Below are positions 7,275 through 15,893 of a stretch of 64,000 nucleotides of DNA, one piece after another (position 1 is the stretch's first letter; each line of letters opens with the position of its first letter). A program made the translations under genes and the position numbers. This DNA is from Curtobacterium herbarum. Lineage in GTDB: Bacteria > Actinomycetota > Actinomycetes > Actinomycetales > Microbacteriaceae. The notes under the pieces are model-generated. The model saw nothing but the letters and a program-made list of their open reading frames with translations, had not been told where the DNA came from and did not search any database. The stretch is from NCBI RefSeq assembly GCF_016907335.1, contig NZ_JAFBBT010000001.1, positions 3,451,807 through 3,515,806 on the forward strand, in the 5' to 3' direction.

Positions 7275-10195
7275 CCGGCAAGCCATCGAGTCACTCGCAG
7301 CAGACCACTGATTCCGGGTGGCGTGTCCGTTCGCGGATGACGCCACCCGGAATATTCGTCGATGCAGACCCCGTGGTGGACCATGAGACTGCATCTGGTC
7401 TTTACGAGGATTGCTACCGTCTCGCGAAACACTTCGCTGGCGAACTACTGGACCGCGGAGCGGGGAGTACGCCCTTGCTCGTTGAAGGCGTGCTGGCGAC
7501 CGTAGGCGAAGAACTCGCGTCAGGGATCGCACAAACGATTTGCGTCGAGATCAACATCGCACGGATCGCCGGCGTGCTCGTCGGTGACTCGGCACAGAAG
7601 CGGTACCGCTCCTACTTCGAGGGCGCAGTGCTGCCGGAATACCGGAAGTATCTGTATTCCAAGTACCCCGTGCTGCACGAGCGCATCACGGCTGTCACAT
7701 CCGCTACGGCGGCGCTTTTCGAGCGGATCGTGGCAGCGGCTGAGGCTGACGCGGCCGGATTGTCGGAAATGTTCGGCACGGACATCGTGCCCGAGGTGAG
7801 CCATATCACCCCGCTCGGCGATCCTCATGACGGTGGAGCACGGGCGTGCCGTGTCCGATTCTCGGACGGGCACGTGGCGATGTACAAGCCGCGGTCTGCG
7901 GCACCTGAACTCTTCATGACCCGCTTGACCAGTCTACTCAGTGCAGGCGTCCAGGATTTGGTCAGAGTGGCTACCGTTCTCGATCGCGGGACCTACCACT
8001 GGTCCCCTTGGCTCGAAGCAGACAAGAACACTGGCTTTGGGCGCGCGCACTACACAGCGGCTGGTGCGTGGATCGCATTCGCGTACTTCACGGCCACGCG
8101 GGACCTCCACCGGGAGAACCTTTTGCCCTATCAAGGCTGTCTGGTAGGGATTGACCTCGAGTGCATCCTCAACTCGGTTCCCGCGAACAACCCGGGTGAC
8201 AACAGCCTTCGAACGAACCAGCTCAGTTCTGTACTCACGACAGGAATTCTTCCGCAGCGTATCGCTTCGAATGCTGACGTAGAAGGGGTGAATATCGGCG
8301 CAATCGGCGCGATCGACGGCGACGTCTCAGGGTTGTTCAGCATGGTGGTCACGGATGACTGCACTGACGTCGTTCGAGTCGGCCGTCGGGAGGGCGTTAC
8401 TCAGGACCAGCGGACCGCCGATGTAGCGAGCGGCGTTGCCGCTAACCTGGACGCCGTGCTCGACGGGTTCGAACGTTGCTCAGCCGACCTTCGGGCGAAT
8501 CTACCTGAGCTTGTATCGGCGATGTATGAGTACGACGGCCACACACGCGTGGTCGTTCGCCCGACGCAGGTCTACTTTGAGTCGCAATTCAAGGCCACTC
8601 ATCCACGATGCCTCGTGGACTCGGGACTGGCTCGTCAGACTCTCGGCGATCAGCTTCACGTTGTGGCACCGTACGGCGATGACGCTTTCCTCCAGAGGGA
8701 AGTCGACGCGCTCTACCGTATGCAGATCCCGGCTTACTACTGCGATCCACGCGACCACTCCCTCCCCGGGCCGGTCGGAGACATCCCACTCGCCTCAGGG
8801 CTCGCGACCGCACTTGAGCGCACCGCTGAGCTTCGGGACTGGAACGCAAACAGTCACCGTCACCGTGATGCTATTGCCAAGTGCATCGCAGCATTTGGAT
8901 CCGCGGCGCAGACCGAAGTCGGGCGTTACATTGACCTGCACGAACTCCTGCGCGACGAAGACGTGGATCACAGCGCGACCCTTCGTCTCCTTGATGATGT
9001 CTTCGGCGAGATCCGAGAGTCGCGAGCTGCCGTAGCGCCGAGCGCTTGGATGAACGTGGGCCGTGCCATGAACAACAGGTGGTCGGTGGCATTGTCTGAC
9101 CACGGCCTGTACGGCGGAGTGGCGGGCGTCTACCTCGCTGCCGCCGTTCATGGAGCAGGCAGCGGCTCTCCGCAGGCACTCAAGCTCGCTGCGGATCTAC
9201 AGGCCGACATCATCGCTGTATGCACGGAAGACAAGGTCGCTTCAGTCGACTCGGGAGCTTTCGGCGGCATCGCGGGGATCGCTTTCGCTATCGGTGCCGG
9301 TATTCAACTCGGGCTCATGACTGAGACAGTTGGACGAAGTGCGATCAACCGCATTGCATCGATGTGCCTCGACAAACTGAGCACGGATGTCGAACCAGAC
9401 GTCATCGGCGGCGCTGCCGGGTGCCTCCTCGTTTTCTCGGAGCTCCTCCGGGTGGGCCTCGTGTCACGTGAGCTGGGAGTCGTCGTTTGTGATGCCAGCG
9501 TGGAGGAACTACTCCGGAGGTCCCGTCGCGACGAGGGCACCGAAGGACTCGTCTGGGACAACGAGTGGGCCAAGACTTGGCTCGGAGGAGCCAGCCACGG
9601 CGTGGCTGGCGTGGAATGGGCTGCTGCGCGGTACTTGTCGGTCGCGAAGACCGCTGAGCGGAAGGCCCACGCCTCTCAGCTCTTCGTCGGCGCGAAGCGA
9701 AGCCAAGACGCGCTGTGGGACTCGGCCAAACAGCATTGGTCCGACCGCCGATCGGCCGCCGTCGCCGGCGACCCCCCGATGCAAGCATGGTGCCATGGAG
9801 CGGAAGGCATCGTCCTCGCCCGTTTCGATTACGGCGCATTCGATTCAGAGTCACGCCGAATCGACGCGCTGCGCTTCGTCGCAGACCTGCCGGTGGTCAC
9901 GAACACGAGCTTGTGCCACGGGATGGCTGGCCGGATGACTGCTCTAAACGTTCTACTCGCGGGCGTCGGTGAACAACACTCTGAGTCGGTTTACCCAGCG
10001 AGTCTCTCGGACGGGATGTTGGCAGCGCTTGTTGCAACGCTGAGCGGACGACGCGCAGTTGATGCAACCAACCTCGAGCTTTGGAATGAGGGACTGATGA
10101 CCGGACGATCTGGTATTGCTCTGGCGATATCGCAGCGAATCGTGGGTACGAGCGACCTCAGCCCCCTCCTACTACGGCTGGGAACGAGACCGTGA
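7268..10195 (+). CDS. lanM: Class II lanthionine synthetase LanM
   Basis: This bifunctional enzyme dehydrates Ser/Thr of the precursor by phosphorylation and elimination, then closes (methyl)lanthionine rings. The N-terminal DUF4135 dehydratase domain shows the kinase-like lysine in MYKPRS (about residue 207), the RDLHREN motif (about 279-284) and IDLE (about 295-298). The C-terminal LanC-like cyclase has SHGVAG (His about 777), WCHG (Cys about 842) and LCHGMAG (Cys-His about 883-884), the three zinc-ligand motifs. The length of about 975 aa is normal for LanM. I propose GTG 7268, which overlaps the precursor stop and follows GAGAG; the ATG at 7337 is an alternative. All catalytic motifs are intact. 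Confidence 0.95.
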   Translation: MLTGKPSSHSQQTTDSGWRVRSRMTPPGIFVDADPVVDHETASGLYEDCYRLAKHFAGELLDRGAGSTPLLVEGVLATVGEELASGIAQTICVEINIARIAGVLVGDSAQKRYRSYFEGAVLPEYRKYLYSKYPVLHERITAVTSATAALFERIVAAAEADAAGLSEMFGTDIVPEVSHITPLGDPHDGGARACRVRFSDGHVAMYKPRSAAPELFMTRLTSLLSAGVQDLVRVATVLDRGTYHWSPWLEADKNTGFGRAHYTAAGAWIAFAYFTATRDLHRENLLPYQGCLVGIDLECILNSVPANNPGDNSLRTNQLSSVLTTGILPQRIASNADVEGVNIGAIGAIDGDVSGLFSMVVTDDCTDVVRVGRREGVTQDQRTADVASGVAANLDAVLDGFERCSADLRANLPELVSAMYEYDGHTRVVVRPTQVYFESQFKATHPRCLVDSGLARQTLGDQLHVVAPYGDDAFLQREVDALYRMQIPAYYCDPRDHSLPGPVGDIPLASGLATALERTAELRDWNANSHRHRDAIAKCIAAFGSAAQTEVGRYIDLHELLRDEDVDHSATLRLLDDVFGEIRESRAAVAPSAWMNVGRAMNNRWSVALSDHGLYGGVAGVYLAAAVHGAGSGSPQALKLAADLQADIIAVCTEDKVASVDSGAFGGIAGIAFAIGAGIQLGLMTETVGRSAINRIASMCLDKLSTDVEPDVIGGAAGCLLVFSELLRVGLVSRELGVVVCDASVEELLRRSRRDEGTEGLVWDNEWAKTWLGGASHGVAGVEWAAARYLSVAKTAERKAHASQLFVGAKRSQDALWDSAKQHWSDRRSAAVAGDPPMQAWCHGAEGIVLARFDYGAFDSESRRIDALRFVADLPVVTNTSLCHGMAGRMTALNVLLAGVGEQHSESVYPASLSDGMLAALVATLSGRRAVDATNLELWNEGLMTGRSGIALAISQRIVGTSDLSPLLLRLGTRP

Positions 10196-10529
10196 CGTTT
10201 GCCTGTGTCGAGTTGGCTCGGTGTAGTTGCTCACTGCGGTCGTCCGGGTGGTACCCAAGCCGCTCCCGCACCCTGCATGCACAAGAACGGGGTGCCCGTA
10301 CCGGACATCCGGCGCACCGTTTGGATCCCGCGACCGCTCCTGCCGAATCTGTCGCTCTCACCGTCGATCGATTCCATTGTGACTCGTGTGCATCAGCACG
10401 GTGAGACCCTCACTGACCCGCGCCTGGTCGAGCAGGTAGAGGAGCAACAGGCCCTGACACAGCGGGAGGGGGCGGCCTCTGACCAGCGAGCAGTCAGACG
10501 GCGACCTTTCGATTCGGAAAGGAGAACTG
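10196..10529 (+). other. Intergenic region after lanM with a possible small coding remnant
   Basis: No gene can be assigned firmly. A frame from an ATG at 10278 has coding-like third positions for about 80 codons (starting MHKNGVPVPDIRRTVWIP, then a glutamine-rich EQVEEQQALTQREG) but runs on into the next gene in another frame and matches no family I know. It may be a remnant or chance. The 3' end holds the GGAAAGGAG ribosome site of the next gene. Confidence 0.35.
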
Positions 10530-11282
10530 TTGAAGTACACCTACACGTCGAGCGCGTGCGCGCAGTATCCGACGACTCGTGCTTGTCAACATCGCGGCCC
10601 GCACACTCAAGATGCACCCTTGGCAGCCGAAGATGAGCATGCAAGCGGTCCGCCACCTACGCCCTTCGACGAAGGCTACGAGACCGACGCAGGAATAGCA
10701 TACGTGTCGAACTACCGGGCCGAGCGCCCTAGGGCGATCTTGGTAGCCACTCATGGCGCTGCGACAACGATTCGTTCACCAGACCTGCAACTCCTGTGCC
10801 ACCTGCTATTGCGCAATCAAGTTTCGGTAGCACTGATCACACAGCCTGCCCGTTTTCGTTCCGATGTAGCTGCCCGTAATCGGGAAAGCGATCGGGCGTG
10901 GCACCAAGTCGTCAACTATGCCCGACGGGATCACGACCGTGTGATCGTCGGCGGGCGCAGCGCCGGGTCACGTGTGGCGATCCGCAATGCCTCCTCCGTT
11001 GGGGCTATCGGAGCAATCTTGATGTCGTACCCGTTAGTCTCGGCACGCAGCGCGCAGGAGTTGTACGGTGCCACTACACCACGCCTCGTATTTCAAGGCG
11101 AACTCGACGATGAGTCTCCGCCGCAAGGGTTTCGCCCCGCGAGAAATATGAGCGTGACGCCCGTTCCTGGAATGGGCCACCTGATGGATTCACCGCGAGC
11201 ATGTTCATCACTGCAGCGGGAACTGTCAGCAATCGTCCCGCCGTGGCTGAATGAAGTTCTGGTTCAGCCGAAGAGCCCATAG
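10530..11282 (+). CDS. Alpha/beta-hydrolase (KANL3/TEX30-like) in the lanthipeptide cluster
   Basis: This 250-aa protein has an alpha/beta-hydrolase core: a strand with ILVATHGAAT, the nucleophile elbow GGRSAGSRVAIRNA, then LMSYPL, the acid-strand motif VFQGELDD and the histidine motif GMGHLMD. The G-R-S-A-G-S elbow followed by a SYPL strand is characteristic of the KANL3/TEX30 branch of small hydrolases. No ATG lies upstream in frame; a TTG at 10530 has the strong GGAAAGGAG site. The first 45 residues are Cys/His/Thr-rich and do not belong to the fold, so the true start or an N-terminal extension is uncertain. Lying between lanM and the oxidase, it may cleave leader, hydrolyse a precursor or give self-protection; none of these is shown. 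Confidence 0.78.
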   Translation: MKYTYTSSACAQYPTTRACQHRGPHTQDAPLAAEDEHASGPPPTPFDEGYETDAGIAYVSNYRAERPRAILVATHGAATTIRSPDLQLLCHLLLRNQVSVALITQPARFRSDVAARNRESDRAWHQVVNYARRDHDRVIVGGRSAGSRVAIRNASSVGAIGAILMSYPLVSARSAQELYGATTPRLVFQGELDDESPPQGFRPARNMSVTPVPGMGHLMDSPRACSSLQRELSAIVPPWLNEVLVQPKSP

Positions 11283-11746
11283 AGCTGCCTGATCTGCACG
11301 GATTCTTCACTCAATCGGCAATGAGTGGAACTCAGCCTTCCAGATCTCACGGACTGCAGGTTCAACACGTCTTGCACCGTGTAGAAAGCGTTGCACGAGA
11401 TCCCTCCAAAAGCATCGCTGCGCACAGCCCAATTCCCTCCAGATGGCAAAACAAACGAGTTAACCGTATCTGACGGTGGCGAGACAAAGGCTGGACTGTT
11501 TCGAAGGTGGCGGCAGAACAGTCTCGGGACGACGGGATCCTCGCCATGTCCTGTAACCAGGGCGCCTACTGCCGACATCTGCCCTCGCAACGACCGGTCC
11601 AGAGGCATACAGCTTCAACCACGTCACAATCTCACCGTACGAAACTCAGAACATTTCTGAGCGGCTTCACATGTGACTGTTTGAGGGCCACGCTTGACGA
11701 ATGGCGTGTGCTTGCGGTTGAGTAATCTCATGTCGCCAAGGGGATC
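11283..11746. other. Gene-poor 464-bp interval inside the lanthipeptide cluster
   Basis: I see no convincing gene. A minus-strand frame at 11264-11608 is open for 114 codons but has no ribosome site, overlaps the end of the hydrolase and lacks a recognisable domain. Base composition is lower in GC than the chromosome around it. The last bases hold the AAGGGG ribosome site of the next gene. Confidence 0.4.
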
Positions 11747-12811
11747 ATGGCACCCGACGCAACGCGCGTCGCACAATCGGGCGCGGGTATGAGTAACAGC
11801 ATTCGCCTGAGCGTTCTGGACCTAGGGACTATTCCGCACGGGTCCACGCCGAAAGTCGGTCTCCGAGAAATGATTCGTGCCGCGCAAAGCGCCGAGGTCT
11901 TGGGCTACGAGCGCTACTGGGTAGCTGAGCATCACGCGACGAATACCTGCTCGAGTGCGGTTCCGATCGCTATGTCTGCCGTCGCATCTGCTACTTCGCG
12001 GATTCGCGTTGGCAGTGGAGCACTGCTTCTATTGAATCATTCGCCTTATGTTGTGGCGGAACAGTTTGGTACCCTTTCCGCGTTATACAGCGCACGGATA
12101 GACCTCGGCCTCGGTCGATCCGTCGGTGCCGGCCCAGTTGCTTCGTTGGTAGTGCGCGACAGTACTCAGCCGGTGCAATTTGGCGACTTCGATCGTCGTC
12201 TGGACGACCTGATTGGGCACTTCGACGGAACCTTCCGTCGCGATGGGCATTTGGTTCCTGCTTTGCCCGGCGTGAACGACCAGCCTGAGATATGGCTACT
12301 TGGATCGAGCGTTTCTGCCGCAGAAAATGCCGGGAGTAGGGGTCTGCGATACGCTCACGCCCATCACTTCGATGGTGCGTCGAGTGGCGAGGCACTTGAT
12401 GCCTACCGCGTCAGCTTCCGTCCCAGTGCTGCGCTGGCGAAGCCCTATTGCGCCGTGTCGGCGGTCGCCGCCGTTGGCGACACTGACCGAGAGGCTTTAC
12501 GCATTGCTCGGCCCCACTTCGTAACCCGGGTGTACGCGTCACGTGGTCGGCCTGGAATCACGCCAGACGACTCAGCGGCTGCTGAATTCCAGTTTTCCTC
12601 AACAGACGTATCAGACCTCGCAGAGTTTGCGGATCGGCAGATGATTTGCCGTCGGGAGCATGTTGCTCAGCGGATTCTACGGCTTCAAGCGCAATTTGGC
12701 ATGGATGAACTCATCGTTCTTCCGATTGCGACTTCAACCCACCAGAGGATTGACACGCTGCGTGCTGTCGCACAAAGCAACAACGATCTCAAAGACTCGT
12801 TGACAACCTAG
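11747..12811 (+). CDS. Luciferase-like flavin monooxygenase (LLM class), GarO-like candidate
   Basis: This 354-aa protein is of the bacterial luciferase-like family that uses FMN or F420. Landmarks are the N-terminal SVLDLG strand, ERYWVAEHHATN (the AEHH motif of the MsnO8-type branch), RIRVGSGALLLLNHSPYVVAEQFGTL, RIDLGLGRSVG, IWLLGSS and HFVTRVY. Members oxygenate or reduce small molecules. In the actagardine cluster the LLM protein GarO converts a lanthionine thioether to a sulfoxide, and in lexapeptide a related F420H2 enzyme reduces dehydroalanine. Position in a lanM operon supports one of these roles, which is inference. The ATG at 11747 follows AAGGGG; an ATG at 11789 is the alternative. 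The next gene is 14 bp downstream. Confidence 0.92.
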   Translation: MAPDATRVAQSGAGMSNSIRLSVLDLGTIPHGSTPKVGLREMIRAAQSAEVLGYERYWVAEHHATNTCSSAVPIAMSAVASATSRIRVGSGALLLLNHSPYVVAEQFGTLSALYSARIDLGLGRSVGAGPVASLVVRDSTQPVQFGDFDRRLDDLIGHFDGTFRRDGHLVPALPGVNDQPEIWLLGSSVSAAENAGSRGLRYAHAHHFDGASSGEALDAYRVSFRPSAALAKPYCAVSAVAAVGDTDREALRIARPHFVTRVYASRGRPGITPDDSAAAEFQFSSTDVSDLAEFADRQMICRREHVAQRILRLQAQFGMDELIVLPIATSTHQRIDTLRAVAQSNNDLKDSLTT

Positions 12812-12825
12812 AAGGGGCCGATCCA

Positions 12826-13593
12826 TTGGACAACTCTGAGCTTCTCATCGGTATGCAAAGGACGGGGTATGCTACCTGTTCGGTAGAATCAGCGGAAGAC
12901 TTCTACGAAACGATGCACGAAGTAGCGGCGACGACGAACCTCAAGGCTATTCCGCACCCGCGTCGGCCTAACCAAGAGACGTCTCTCGCGCCACAAACTC
13001 GGGTGGCGATGGACCCGCACTCCGAGTTAGGTCGCACTCCGTATCGATGCGCCATTGTCGGCTTTTTGGGTGTCCAGCCTTCACAGAGCGGGGGGGAAAC
13101 GATCCTCGTCGACACGAGTCTCGGCAGCCCGTGCGGCGACCAGCTTGCGGAGCTGTTGCCGGAAACGCTGCGCTTCCGCGGGCTTATCTCGCAGGCGGCG
13201 CTTCCCGACGGCTTTGACTCCGCCACGTCTCAGGCGACCGCTTACGGGAAAGTCGCCTCGGTGACGCCACGAGACGGCGATGTGCTTGAATTCGAATACG
13301 AGATCCCAACGGTCGTACGATCAGCCATTTCACCGGCCGTTCTCTCGGTCGCAACCTCAGTTGTGGGACCCTACGGCGGTGCGCACGACGCCTCCTCGGG
13401 CTTCCCTATCTCGGAAGAAACCATCGAACGGGCACGACAGATCATGGGTGTCTACAGCGTGAAGCTGCGGCTCGATGCGGGCGATGTGGTCCTCATCGAT
13501 AACTGTCGCACGCTTCATGGGCGCCGAGCCTACGCAGGCGACCGCGTCATCGTGTCGGCATTGCTCAGCCAATTCGGGTCCGCTTTTGGTTGA
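12826..13593 (+). CDS. TauD/SyrP-like Fe(II)/2-oxoglutarate-dependent oxygenase
   Basis: This 255-aa protein has the TauD/asparagine-oxygenase layout. The first metal motif is PHSELGRTPYR (His-x-Glu), followed by GGETILVDT, and the distal His lies in DNCRTLHGRRAY near residue 230. The Arg in GDRVIVS is placed to bind 2-oxoglutarate. Such enzymes hydroxylate amino acid side chains; a 2-oxoglutarate enzyme, CinX, hydroxylates Asp in cinnamycin, so a tailoring role on the lanthipeptide is plausible. There is no in-frame ATG at the start. A TTG at 12826 has GAAGGGG eight bases upstream; ATG 12853 is an alternative. It lies 14 bp after the flavin oxidase, probably in the same operon. Confidence 0.87.
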   Translation: MDNSELLIGMQRTGYATCSVESAEDFYETMHEVAATTNLKAIPHPRRPNQETSLAPQTRVAMDPHSELGRTPYRCAIVGFLGVQPSQSGGETILVDTSLGSPCGDQLAELLPETLRFRGLISQAALPDGFDSATSQATAYGKVASVTPRDGDVLEFEYEIPTVVRSAISPAVLSVATSVVGPYGGAHDASSGFPISEETIERARQIMGVYSVKLRLDAGDVVLIDNCRTLHGRRAYAGDRVIVSALLSQFGSAFG

Positions 13594-14456
13594 GTCGTGA
13601 TGCATTAGGAGCAGATACGAATGCCGCGACTGTCGCTGCGACGATGAGTACTATCGTAGATCGGACGCTCAGTGCAGGAAACCGTACCGCCACGGGGTCC
13701 AACGCCTATGAGGTGCCGCGACCTGCTTCCCAGGCATTTGTAATCGAGCAGGCGACTGACGCCCCTCCTCCTGAATGCTGGCCGTACGACCGAGTTCACG
13801 ATCTGTCGCTACTGAGCTGTCGTCTGAGGGCAAAGCCGTACTTGTGCGCAACCCCTTCTCCGCCATGAGGGCGAGCAACGAGCACAGTTGGGATCGGAGC
13901 GAAGGCGTAGCTCACGAGCAGAAGTGGCGCCTGTCTCTGGTCGTGAGGACCCAGTGACGCAACCAGTCGATTTCGTCACGGCGGTCCGTTCGGCTCCTCC
14001 GGCCAAAGACCTGAGCGATGGTCTAGAGGTCATGCAACACCAGAGGCCGATCGGCACCCGGGCCCGCATCAACTCGACCGATCAAACCCTCGCCCGCCCG
14101 CCCGCCCGAGGCCGTCGGCGGCACGGATCGGGCCTTCGACTGGAAGGCGTCGGTCAGGCCCTGGCCCGATTGGCGCCCCCTCGTGTCGCGGAGACGTGGC
14201 GGCTCAGCGCGCCGCCCGAAGATCGTGACGCGCGATGTGACCGGTCGACCGAAGACATCGGTTTGCCGTCGCACGCCGCCGATCCCTCCCGCTCGCACCG
14301 ACCCCGGTCGTAGCCGCGCTCCACAGCGGAACGTCCACCCCCGCGGCTCGGCCACCACCCTCCCCAACGCCTGCCACCCGCGCTCCGCGGACCCTCCCGC
14401 CGCGTGCCCCGACCACCCGGTGCCCGTGTGCAGCCGAGCGGGGATTCACTCGGTGC
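13594..14456. other. 863-bp interval without an assignable gene at the end of the lanthipeptide cluster
   Basis: Several short frames are open but none carries a recognisable domain. On the minus strand, 13565-13693 encodes 42 residues with one strongly hydrophobic helix (STIVLIVAATVAAFV) and a basic end, like the last helix of a transporter, but a stop lies just upstream. On the plus strand an ATG at 13644 gives 74 low-complexity codons. GC rises again from about 14030. The interval may contain decayed export or immunity genes; I cannot prove it. Confidence 0.35.
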
Positions 14457-15563
14457 ATGCGCACCATGGGAGTCGAGGAAGAGCTGCTGCTCATCGATCG
14501 GAGGACTGGTCACCCGGTCCCGGTCGCCGACCAGGTGCTCGCCCGTGCAATCGCGGCCGGCGGCCCGGGCGACGGCGGCGAGGTCGTGGCCGAGATGCAC
14601 CGCGAGGCGATCGAGCTCATCACCCGCCCGCACTCGTCCCTCGCGACGCTCGGCGACCAGGTCCGGACGAACCGTGCGTTCACCGAACAGCTCGCGTCCG
14701 AGATCGGAGCGCACGCCGCACCGCTGGGCACCTCGCCGTGCCCGGTGACACCGCACCCGACCGAGTCTCCGCGGTACCTGGCGATCATGCAGCGGTACGG
14801 CGCCCTGCCGCGACGGGTGCTCACCTCGGGCCTGCACGTGCACGTGTCGATCGACTCCCCGGACGAAGGTGTCGCCGTCCTGGACCGGATCCGGACGTGG
14901 ACGCCGGTCCTCATCGCCCTTAGCGCGAACTCCCCGTTCCACGACGGCGTCGACACGGGTCACGCCAGCTGGCGGTCGGTGCTCTGGAACCAGTGGCCGT
15001 CGTCGGGCCCGCAGGAGCGCTTCGGCTCGCTGTCCCGCTACCGTGCGGTGACCGAGGCGATGCTCGGCACCGGCGCGCTACTCGATCCCGGCATGCTCTA
15101 CCTCGACGCGCGGCTGTGCGCGAACCACCCGACGGTCGAGGTCCGCGTCGCCGACGTCCCGCTCGACCCCGGCACGACCGTCACGGTCGCCGGCCTGGTG
15201 CGCGCCCTGGTGGACACGGCGGCGAACGACGCCGCAGACGGCCGGGAGGCTCAGAGCACCCCCGCCGCAGCGCTCCGGCTAGCGAACTGGCAGGCTTCCC
15301 TCGAGGGGCTCGATGGGTGCCTGGTCGACCCGACGACGGAGCGTCCGGCGCCGGCGCGGGAGGTCGTGATGCGGTTCCTCGCGCATGTCCTGCCGGCCCT
15401 CACGTGCAACGGCGACGACCAGCTGGTCGAACGCGGGATCGACGACCTCTTCACCAGGGGCACCGGCGCAGCCCGGCAGCGCGCGGCCCGCCGGCCTGCC
15501 GCGGAACCCGGGCGCGACGACCTCGGGCACGTCGCCCTCGCCGCAGCCTGGCAGGAGGGTTGA
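14457..15563 (+). CDS. Glutamate-cysteine ligase family 2 (YbdK-type carboxylate-amine ligase)
   Basis: This 368-aa protein begins with the family signature MGVEEELLLID and contains VVAEMHREAIELIT, TSGLHVHVSID, ALSANSPF, WRSVLWNQWP and VEVRVADVPLDP. These motifs form the ATP-grasp-like active site of GCS2 enzymes. The group ligates an amino group to a glutamate gamma-carboxyl or a related acid. The length is normal. The ATG at 14457 is followed by another at 14466 that would begin directly at MGVEEE. It stands alone; nothing shows whether it belongs to the lanthipeptide cluster. Mycothiol producers do not need it for thiol synthesis, so its substrate is open. Confidence 0.92.
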   Translation: MRTMGVEEELLLIDRRTGHPVPVADQVLARAIAAGGPGDGGEVVAEMHREAIELITRPHSSLATLGDQVRTNRAFTEQLASEIGAHAAPLGTSPCPVTPHPTESPRYLAIMQRYGALPRRVLTSGLHVHVSIDSPDEGVAVLDRIRTWTPVLIALSANSPFHDGVDTGHASWRSVLWNQWPSSGPQERFGSLSRYRAVTEAMLGTGALLDPGMLYLDARLCANHPTVEVRVADVPLDPGTTVTVAGLVRALVDTAANDAADGREAQSTPAAALRLANWQASLEGLDGCLVDPTTERPAPAREVVMRFLAHVLPALTCNGDDQLVERGIDDLFTRGTGAARQRAARRPAAEPGRDDLGHVALAAAWQEG

Positions 15564-15633
15564 AGGCCGGAGGCCGGAGGGCTCGTCGGGTCGCACGTCT
15601 GGCGGCTCTGCGACCAGGGCGCCGGGTCGCTCG

Positions 15634-15819
15634 TCAGCGGGGCAGCGGCGCCTCGAGCGGGAGATCGGCGCCGTGGTCCACAACCACCCGGCTCCCGTCG
15701 ACGTGGAGGCCGAAGACGTCGCCACCGGTCGGCGAGGGGTTCGCCTTGACCTGGTTGCTGTTCGCCCAAGCCCGCACGCCCGTGGCGGTACGGAAGGACC
15801 ACGCGTCGCGGAAGCCGAG
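15634..15819 (-). pseudogene. C-terminal remnant of an unidentified protein gene
   Basis: Read on the minus strand, 61 codons with good GC at third positions run from just after a TAG at 15820-15822 to a TGA at 15634. They include FRDAWSFRTATGVRAWANS and VFGLHVDGSRVVVDHGADLP. There is no start codon with a ribosome site, and sequence upstream in this frame is stopped, so I read it as the tail of a broken gene. The family is not recognised. Confidence 0.45.
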
Positions 15820-15893
15820 CTAGAGCTGACGTCCGCCGAGGGACCGTGCATCCTGCACGCCGGCGGTTGCAACTTCGCTGACATGCTCGTCGT

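Noticed and set aside
10192..10404. A GTG-started 70-codon Cys-containing frame overlapping the lanM stop, as a second precursor
   Set aside because: Composition is Arg/Ser-rich without a leader-like acidic helix, and no ribosome site fits; the overlap appears to be chance.
11264..11608. A 114-codon minus-strand frame in the lanthipeptide cluster
   Set aside because: No ribosome site, overlaps the hydrolase gene, and no recognisable domain; kept only as a note for the gap.
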